Assembly (NCBI GenBank): GCA_037954325.1
Contig: JBBMNZ010000005.1
Location: 20,433,067 to 20,497,066, forward strand
Direction of reading: 5' to 3'
Source: Fistularia commersonii
Lineage: Eukaryota > Chordata > Actinopteri > Syngnathiformes > Fistulariidae
Length of the DNA stretch: 64,000 nucleotides
Made by a program: the position numbers and the translations under genes. Positions 56,936 to 64,000 of the stretch are shown here, piece after piece. Position 1 is the first letter of the stretch. Each line of letters begins with the position of its first letter. The notes under the pieces were generated by a model. The model was not told the DNA's origin. It searched no databases and saw nothing but the letters and a program-made list of their open reading frames with translations.

Positions 56936-57870
56936 GAGGCACGGTGGCACAGAGCTCAGAGCTTCTGCCTAGGTCTATACTTATATATCTCTATGTGAAG
57001 TATGAGAAGATCAATGCTTGTATGTCTATGTGAAGTATGAGGGGGGTCTATACTTGTATGTCCCAATGTGATGTATGAGAGGGTCTATACATGTATGTCT
57101 CTATGTGAATATGAGAGGGTCTATACTGGTATGTCCCTATGTGAAGTATGAGAGGGTCTATACTTGTATGTTTCTATGTGAAGTATGAGAGGGTCTATAC
57201 TTGTATGTTTCTATGTGAAGTATGAGGCGGTCAATACTTGCATATCTCTATATAAAGTATGAGAGTATCTATACTTGTATGTCCCAATGTGATGTATGAG
57301 AGGGTCTATATTTGTATGTCCCTATGCGATATATGAGAGGGTCTATACTTGTATGTCTATATAAAGTATGAGAGTATCTATACTTGTATGTCCCAATGTG
57401 ATGTATGAGAGGGTCTATACTTGTATGTCTCTATATAAAGTATGAGAGGGTCTATACATGTATGTCTCTATGTGAAGTATGAGAGGGTCTATACTCGTAT
57501 GTCCCCATATGAATACAAGAGGGTCTATACTTGTATGTCTCTGTATATAGTATGAGTGTCAGTATTTGTACATCTCTTTACGATGTATGAGGGGGTGAAT
57601 GGTTGTGTCTCTTTATGATTTGCAAGCGAGACCACGAGCATTTTATGTCTCTATGACTTGTGAATGACGGAGTGAATCATTATGTCGCGATATGACTTAT
57701 GAATGAGAGGGTCTATACTTGTATGTCTCCATGTGTGTCCCTGTGATGAACTGGTCCAGGACGATCCCCTGCCTTTCGCCCAATGGCAGCCGGGATAAGC
57801 TCCAGCCTCTCAGCAGTCCCGAGTGTTGGCTAAGCATTGCAGATACTACATGAATGAATGAATGAATGAC
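56936..57870 (+). mobile_element. Family A retroposon with expanded internal 37-bp minisatellite
   Basis: The head is GGGAGGCACGGTGGCACAGA and GCTCAGAGCTTCTGCCTAGG (56936-56971). From there to about 57720 are some 18 units of GGGTCTATACTTGTATGTCT with CTATGTGAAGTATGAGA, about 37 bp each. The tail follows at about 57735: TGTGATGAACTGGTCCAGGA, TTTCGCCCAATGGCAGCCGG, GATAAGCTCCAGCCTCTCAG and GAATGAATGAATGAATGA. Head and tail are in normal order and orientation, so the middle of one element appears to have grown by tandem duplication. The core TCCTCAGGGTTCTCCGGG block is missing. Confidence 0.85.
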
Positions 57871-57961
57871 TATTGAACCCAACATGCCACATGGAGGTCA
57901 CCTATGATATTCCTGTCTCGGGAGGTCCTGTAGGCCTGTGAGATGTTATGACGATGTTGTG

Positions 57962-58155
57962 AAGGAGGTGCGTCTCCGCTGGTAGAGCAAGTGTCCCTTC
58001 CAGTCAGAAGGTTGGAGGTTCGAGTCCCAGCTTCTTCTCTCTGCATGCCAAAGTGCCACTGGGCAAGACACTGAACCCCTAGTTGCCCCGGGTGGTCTGG
58101 TTCAAGCCTTGTATGGCAGCTGTGTGTGTCTGTGTGTGTGTGTGTGTGTGAATTG
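57962..58155 (+). mobile_element. tRNA-derived SINE
   Basis: An A-box-like TGGTAGAGCAAG is followed 39 bp later by a good B-box GGTTCGAGTCC, the split RNA polymerase III promoter. The body continues GCCAAAGTGCCACTGGGCAA and GACACTGAACCCCTAGTTGC and ends near a TG tract and GAATTGGTGATTG. The GGGCAAGACACTGAACCCC block is common in fish SINEs. It begins 90 bp after a family A element ends. Confidence 0.82.
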
Positions 58156-61100
58156 GTGATTGCCATTCCCTGTGTTACATCAGAAAATAGCCCGGAAAGG
58201 ATGCGACGTTTCGCTGTCGGCCTCCACCTTGGAAAAGGAGCCGGTCCGAGCCATCTTTTCCACAAACAAAAACAAACCAAAAAAAAATCCCCCAAGAACA
58301 TCTCGTGACGAAGGCCCGTGAATTCCAATTTTGAAATATGTGGATTGTGATTCCACGGTAACGGCGTTTGCCCGCGGGACGCGTCCCAGCCCGGGCCGTC
58401 TCCGTCGCCCCCCGGAGACACGGCGGCTTGTCGGAGGCGCCGCCTTAGAGGTATGTTTCTAATCCCCGCCACGCTTCGTCAGCGCGGAGAAGAAGCGAGA
58501 TGAATGAGCTCCCTGTGCGACTTTCACACCCGAGTCTCGGTCCGCAGTCATGAGGGAGGCAGATGGGCCGCGAGGAGGAAGGGCTTCGGCCACGTCGCGT
58601 CCCAGAGATGTTTATCAGCCGCTCGAACCCCGGCGGCTGCAGCTCCGCGTCGCTTACCATGTTTGGAGATGGACGGCGAGCGAGTGACACGGGAAGGGAG
58701 CGTGGAGCGTTGAGAAGGTCTTAACGTGTCAAAGAGGAAGGAGGGTTGGAGGGATGACTGAAGGCAGGGAGTCGCGTGTTTGTAAATTCCACATTTCAAA
58801 CCTCGGCGGCGTTCTAACATCGCACACTTCGCCGCTTCCAATAATCCGCCGTTTGCAACGGGCTGACCTCTTTTGTGTTCCTGAAGTGTCGTTATCTTTG
58901 GCGGTTCAACTCATTTATGGACTCATGGTTTCTCCTTAATGTCGTCAGCTGGTCAACGGATGGAGATCATCAGCTTCTGACCGACCCGGCGTCGTTTCCT
59001 GCAAAGGAAGCGCAGATGAATCCTTCCTTGTCAAACAGACGCCGCGTCGTCTTCTTCTACTTCTTCTTCTTCTCTGCTCCCTTTGTCGGTCGCTTCTGGC
59101 GTCGCCGCTCCGGATAACGCACGAAAGGATGGGCCTTCCAGGCGTGAAATGAGACTCCAAGATGACCTCCTATCCTGCGGGAAAGCGATTAAAGTAGATG
59201 CCAAACCGAGACTCCGCGTGACTCCTGCGGACGCATGAAGTAGCACCGGGACTTGGTTAGCGGCTTGGATGGCGTTTTCGCCAGCTAGCGGTTCACTCTG
59301 GATCTCCTGAGGGACGCCGGCTGAGACGCAGAGGCAAAGGAGTGCCGTTTGCTAGCCGAGTGCTAGCCGCGTGCTAGCCGTGCAGCTTAGCAGTCCTGCT
59401 AACGGTTCCCGACGCATCGTGCTCGTGGCGGCGGCGAGCTGAAGAGGCCTCAGGTGAGGTGTTAGCGTGCCAATCGGGCTCTCGCTCTGAGTGGCCTCCC
59501 CTCCTCAGCCGGCCCTCGTACGGCGGAGAGGCTAATTGGAGAGGAATTACCTCAACAAGTCTTAATGACACCCGAGCTGCACGGAGGGCCCTCCGCTCCG
59601 CCGCCAATGAGTCAAACCCTCCAACCGCTCGCTCTCGTTTACTTCCTCCTTGGCACGGCACGAGTTAATGGCTTCGATGAGGAGATTGCATAACCGATAC
59701 AGATATGTTGGGGTTTCTTTTTATTGTTTTTTTTTTTTAATCGCTTGTCCATAGAAGCGATGCAGGCTTCTCCCAGACAAGACGGCACCGATGCTTTGTT
59801 TCCCTGTGGTCCTCCGACCTTGGCAGAAGCTCTGGTCGTCATCGTGCGGTGTGTGTGTGTGTGTGTGTTGCCTTTGTATCATGCCTCGCATGTGTTTGGC
59901 CTGCGTCGTCCTCCCGGCCACATTATTGCCATCGCCTGGTGTTATAGTCCATCTGTGCAGGCCGCTGGCCAAACACCTCTCTCCGTGTGGCGCCGCTGAT
60001 CCCCCTTCCTCCCCCCGTGATGGACAATCGCTGCGTCTGATGGAAATAATACGGCGCTCCGGAGGAAACGCTCGTTGAAACGGCGCCTTCGCCACCTTCC
60101 TGCAAAGTGTCTGAGAGTGTCCTCGTCGTCCGGGGTGGGATTTCTCACTCGCGTTCCGGGACTTTGACAAGCGCTTGTCGGAATTTATCGTCGTCTTCTG
60201 ACGCTTTCCCGGTCTGGACGACGCTCTTTAAGATGCACGACGTTCCCTCGGGAGCGAGAGCGGCGAGGACGCAACCGCCTTTCGCCTTCCCTGCTTCCCG
60301 GACGGAAAGCAAGGGTGCGCTAGTCCAATAGGCACAATTGATCGGCGCTAACGGTTACATGCTAACAGCTGACATGATGCAATAATGGCTTTAATTAAAG
60401 AAATAACAGCGGCGCCTGTCGTGTCAGAGGTCAATTCTCGTTTCTTCTGACGAGATATCATCAACTGTAAGATCTGGGATCATCTACGTCGTTACAAAAC
60501 CTCATTCTGGTCGGTTAGCGCGTCCCCAGACGGCCTCTGGCCCCCGTTAGCACTCGGACACGGGCGTCGTCGGCGCCAAACAAGCACTCTTTCACGCCGT
60601 AAAGTTGCCGCGCTCATATAAGCCTTTATTTTACAAGTGGGCCACTGTGGCTGAACCCCTTCGCAATCTGTCCAAAGGATCCTGGAAATAAAGCCCCTCT
60701 TTGTTCGCCGTTCTACTCCCGAGCAACATTGACACTGGCTTAAAGACGCTCACTTATGCCATGCCTTTCTTTTCTTTTTTCCAATTAATATTCATTTTAT
60801 TCCCCCCTCCGGTGTGGCCGGGCCCGCCGATTCTTCTCCGGCGACCCTCGGCTCCCAGGTCCTTCTCCGGCGAGGGAACAAAGAGCCGCCGCCGGGAGCT
60901 TTTCGTGCACACAGCATTTAGCTTTCATTCATACCAGGAGAGCTCTCAACCCGGGTAGATCTACACAGAAACACGGCCTCCAGAATCATTCATTCGTTCA
61001 TCTACAACGAGGCAGGGCTTTACCGTGGACCCGTCCGTCCCGGGGCTGCAACCGTTCAACCGCTCAATCACATCAAGTTGAGAAATACAACCGTTCCTAC

Positions 61101-61539
61101 GTTCAGAAAGGGAACCGAAACCTTTCTCGCTGTCGCTCACGGGTCGTGTAGAGCCGTACAGCCATGCTAACCATGCTAACCAGGCTAACCATGCTGCCAG
61201 AGGTGCCTCCTGGTTGTGAGCTGCGGATCAGGAGGTATGAACGTGTTCTCGTTGCCTCCAAAAGTCGATATGATAAATCAGGCCTTGAATGAAAATCCAT
61301 GGCCGGCTCTTTACAGCCGGCATAAAGAGCCGCCCCTGCAGACCCGTAAAGCTTTAGCCTAATAGTTTTCTTCTTGTCTTCGCCGTGTTTGGAAGAGCGG
61401 GCGGACACGCGTGGTGACCCGTGGTGACCTCTCAGCAGGTCTGAAGGTGGAGGAGCCTCGGGAAGACAAGATGGAAAAGTTATGAACGGGACGAACGCCC
61501 GGTCGCAGCTCAGACATGCAACCATTCAGTCGCTCATTC

Positions 61540-61760
61540 ACATGTCGCACGGACACGTGCTAACATTCACCCTCTCATTCACACGTCGGGTCTCCGGTGA
61601 AGCTCCCGTGTGTGTCTGGACCTCTTGAGAACCCTGAGGAACCCTGAGGAACCCCACGCAGACCTGCGGAGAACATGGAGATCCTCCCAAACCCGGGTTT
61701 GGACGTGCAGGGCGAGCCTGCAGGCGGTGACATAAGAGAAGGAGGCCTCCGTCTCCGCCT
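61540..61760 (-). mobile_element. Family A retroposon copy
   Basis: CATTCACCCTCTCATTCACA (internal unit, inverted), GTGTGTCTGGACCTCTTGAG, AACCCTGAGGAACCCTGAGG (the core GAACCCTGAG duplicated), AACCCCACGCAGACCTGCGG and AGAACATGGAGATCCTCCCA. Confidence 0.75.
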
Positions 61761-62254
61761 GAAGGCCAATTTGCTCTGTTTTGACGGAACGTCAAACTCC
61801 GGCTGTTTTTTTTTTTCCTCCGACTTTTTGGAAACCGGCAGACGTTTCCAGAAACTCCTCTCGTTTTTTTTTTTCTTAATGCGATTCGCAGCCTCGCCGG
61901 GAACCTCTCTCCGACTCATACGCCTCTTTTTTTTTTTTTTTTTTTTGTCGGGAAGCCTTATTTTTCTTTCCGAAAAATGTAACCTCCTTCCCTTTGCAAC
62001 GGGAGAGTTCAAGCCGTCTCGAACCCCCCCCTCCTTCTTTTTTCTCCGTGCACACACCCCGAGCGGGGAAAAGGGCGGGAAGTGAAGGAATACGACGGAG
62101 AAAGAGAGCGAGTGGAGGAAAGAATGGAGACAGATGTTCAGACAGAAGAAAGAAAAGAGTGGGGAGACCAGAGAGAGAGAGAGAGGTGCATCTGACTGAC
62201 CTAGATTCACACAACGTCGGACACACTCTGAACGGGCACAGTCCCAGCTGCAGC

Positions 62255-62255
<1 letters not shown>

Positions 62256-62295
<40 letters not shown>

Positions 62296-62409
62296 GGGCT
62301 CTCACACACCCTTTCACTCTGGATTCATGTTTTCACCTTGTATGAAAACACACAGATCTTTGTCAAAGCTGTTTTTTGTTATTATAGCAGCGTATTCTTA
62401 ATTATGTCA

Positions 62410-62443
<34 letters not shown>

Positions 62444-62569
62444 AATGCCTGGCCTTTTGAAAATCAATACTGGAGCGCAGCGGTGTATCGGCGTCACATG
62501 CCCAGTGGGTGGAGAAGTGCGGCATCCAATCAGGATCCTGGAGAGTCGGCGGTGTGCTGGCTCGCCAAC

Positions 62570-62611
<42 letters not shown>
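62256..62611. repeat. Three (TG)n tracts
   Basis: TG at 62256-62294, 62411-62442 and 62572-62611, all on the same strand and about 120 bp apart. Confidence 0.94.
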
Positions 62612-62617
<6 letters not shown>

Positions 62618-63138
62618 TTCCCACCGGAGCAGAGATGTTTTAAAGAAGCAGTTCTTCTGATTGTCACGTTAGCCCGCCGTGTGGAACCTTCACCCTCCAT
62701 GCAGAGGTTGGACCTCCATGTCAGACGTGAAGCTCCTCCAGAGCCTCCTGGAGAAGGTTGAGGAGCAGGAAAGGAGGGTGAAGGAGAGCAGAAGGTGACA
62801 GGAACGCTCACGCTTTCAGGTTTTCATTCATTCATTCACCGCTTATCCCGCGCGCCGGAGTCTTTTCCCCGCTCGCGATTGGCTGAGAGACGTATCTCCG
62901 TCCACAGGTGTGTCCCCGACCAGGAGCTCTGAGATGTTGGTCCTCTGTGAGGCGGAGAAGATGAGCTCTGCTGCGGATGTTCCCGCCGCTCCTTTTATCT
63001 GAATTATTAACCGACTGAGTCAGAAAAAGTGAGGGAACAGGAAGTTCAGCGTGGTAAAATATGGCCGCCGGCTCCTTTAGCTCCTCAGAGGTGGGGGGGG
63101 ATCATGGCCGCCGGTTTTGGAGCAGCTCCGTGTCTCCA

Positions 63139-63141
<3 letters not shown>

Positions 63142-63178
<37 letters not shown>
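63142..63178. repeat. (TG)n microsatellite
   Basis: A perfect 37-bp tract. Confidence 0.95.
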
Positions 63179-63180
<2 letters not shown>

Positions 63181-63439
63181 ACAGGGTGACGCATCATGCA
63201 GCAGCGTCCTGAATATTTTAGCAGGAAACATTAATGATGTGTTTCCTTTTTTTTCTTCTTTCATCATTTTTCCTCCTTTCTCGACGTGTTTCCCTGACAG
63301 TTTGTAGTCCATCGAAAGAAAAAGGGGAGAATAAAAAACTACAGGAAACATGGAGGGAGTCGCTCTGGACCGCTGCGGACATTTTATTAGGATGCGTCTC
63401 AGACAAGAGGGCGAGAAGACGTGGCGGCAGCAGTCGGAG

Positions 63440-63705
63440 CTTCTGCATCTCCAACCAGAAGGTCCACGGTTGGATTCCCTCTGATAGGACTTCTGCGTGG
63501 GGTTCCTCAGGGTTCTCCGGGTTCCTCCTGCATGCTAAACACATGCAGGAGGTCCCATGGAATCGTCCAGACGTGGGAATGAGGGGGTGAATATTTATGC
63601 TTGGCCCTGTGATTGGTCAAGGTGCCCCGCCTCTCATCCAATCACGGCTGGGATCGAGCCAGTGCAACCCTGAGCGCAGGATGAACGAATGAATGAGTGA
63701 AATGA
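63440..63705 (+). mobile_element. Family A retroposon, near-complete reference copy
   Basis: In order: AACCAGAAGGTCCACGGTTG, GATTCCCTCTGATAGGACTT, GGGGTTCCTCAGGGTTCTCC, CTAAACACATGCAGGAGGTC, GAATGAGGGGGTGAATATTT, CCCTGTGATTGGTCAAGGTG, CCCCGCCTCTCATCCAATCA and CGGCTGGGATCGAGCC, then CCCTGAGCGCAGGATGAACG and AATGAATGAGTGAA. It has a single internal unit, which makes it the best unexpanded reference for the other copies. Confidence 0.85.
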
Positions 63706-63714
63706 CATCATCGT

Positions 63715-64000
63715 GTGATGAAACCGCAGCTTTCATCCATATCAGGTTTCATTGCACTTATTCTCATATCATTTTATCTTATTTTAATTTATTTAATTCT
63801 ATTAAAGTTTTTTTTTCTATTTTATTTCATTCATTTTATTTTATTATTTTTTTCTTTTTTTATTTTATTCAAATGTATTTTATCCTTATTATATTCATTC
63901 CTATTTTATTGCATTTTATTAAAAACTATTTAATTTAATCTGATTTTTTTTAATTTACTTTAATTCAAATCTATTAGATTTTATTTTGTTCTTATTGATG
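63715..64000. other. AT-rich TTTTATTT-type low-complexity sequence to the end of the window
   Basis: ATTTTATT and TTATTTTA repeats with no unit structure. Open frames here are Phe/Ile/Leu-rich by composition only. Confidence 0.85.

Larger units (their letters stand above)
42904..64000 (+). other. cacna1c: cacna1c intron 3, 5' part (continues past the window)
   Basis: It begins with a strong donor, gtgagtaag. No exon resembling cacna1c exon 4 or any other recognisable coding exon follows in 21 kb. Human CACNA1C intron 3 is exceptionally long, so a long intron here is expected even in a compact fish genome. The contents are dispersed repeats and microsatellites, listed separately. Confidence 0.85.

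Noticed and set aside
57975..58050. A functional tRNA gene
   Set aside because: A and B boxes are present, but no cloverleaf can be folded and the sequence continues into a SINE body.

Overview
This window is vertebrate, almost certainly teleost fish (probably percomorph), nuclear DNA. It holds one recognisable protein-coding gene, cacna1c, which encodes the pore-forming alpha-1C subunit of the L-type voltage-gated calcium channel Cav1.2. Only two coding exons are seen, both on the + strand. Exon 2 (37148-37577) carries the cytoplasmic N-terminus with the calmodulin-binding NSCaTE helix. Exon 3 (42798-42903) carries most of transmembrane segment IS1. Splice phases agree: a phase-2 codon split between the exons rebuilds the K of the WKPFE junction. 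The fish assignment rests on the gene plus the repeat content: dense (CA/TG)n tracts, a teleost-type retroposon family with GAAT-rich tails, hAT and Tigger-like DNA transposon remnants, and a tRNA-derived SINE.

Layout. Bases 1-37147 are non-coding, either cacna1c intron 1 or 5' flank, since neither known type of first coding exon was found. They contain microsatellites, a 141-bp tandem duplication (7836-8117), decayed LINE 3' fragments, a 28-30-bp minisatellite (13246-13607), an AT-rich tandem array with a period near 160 bp (14365-15045), an intact short hAT element with 8-bp target duplications (16655-16966), an inverted-repeat element (35408-35686), a hAT transposase fragment (35791-36249, minus strand), and a 500-bp GAAT/GGAT array that stops about 90 bp before exon 2. 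Intron 2 (37578-42797) holds a Tigger/pogo-type element with a surviving HTH-coding fragment. From 42904 to the end lies the start of intron 3, at least 21 kb long. That fits the very large intron 3 known in vertebrate CACNA1C.

Intron 3 is again repeat-rich. It has a cluster of seven CA/TG tracts (52494-53889), a 166-bp tandem duplication inside a retroelement tail, and a retroposon whose interior appears to have expanded into about 18 copies of a 37-bp unit (56936-57870). Nearly all long open frames in the window are read-through of microsatellites or dispersed repeats and are not genes. No new multi-gene system was found. The most noteworthy items are the Gly/Pro-rich expansion of the Cav1.2 N-terminus, the self-expanding retroposon, and a dispersed repeat present in three copies that I cannot name.
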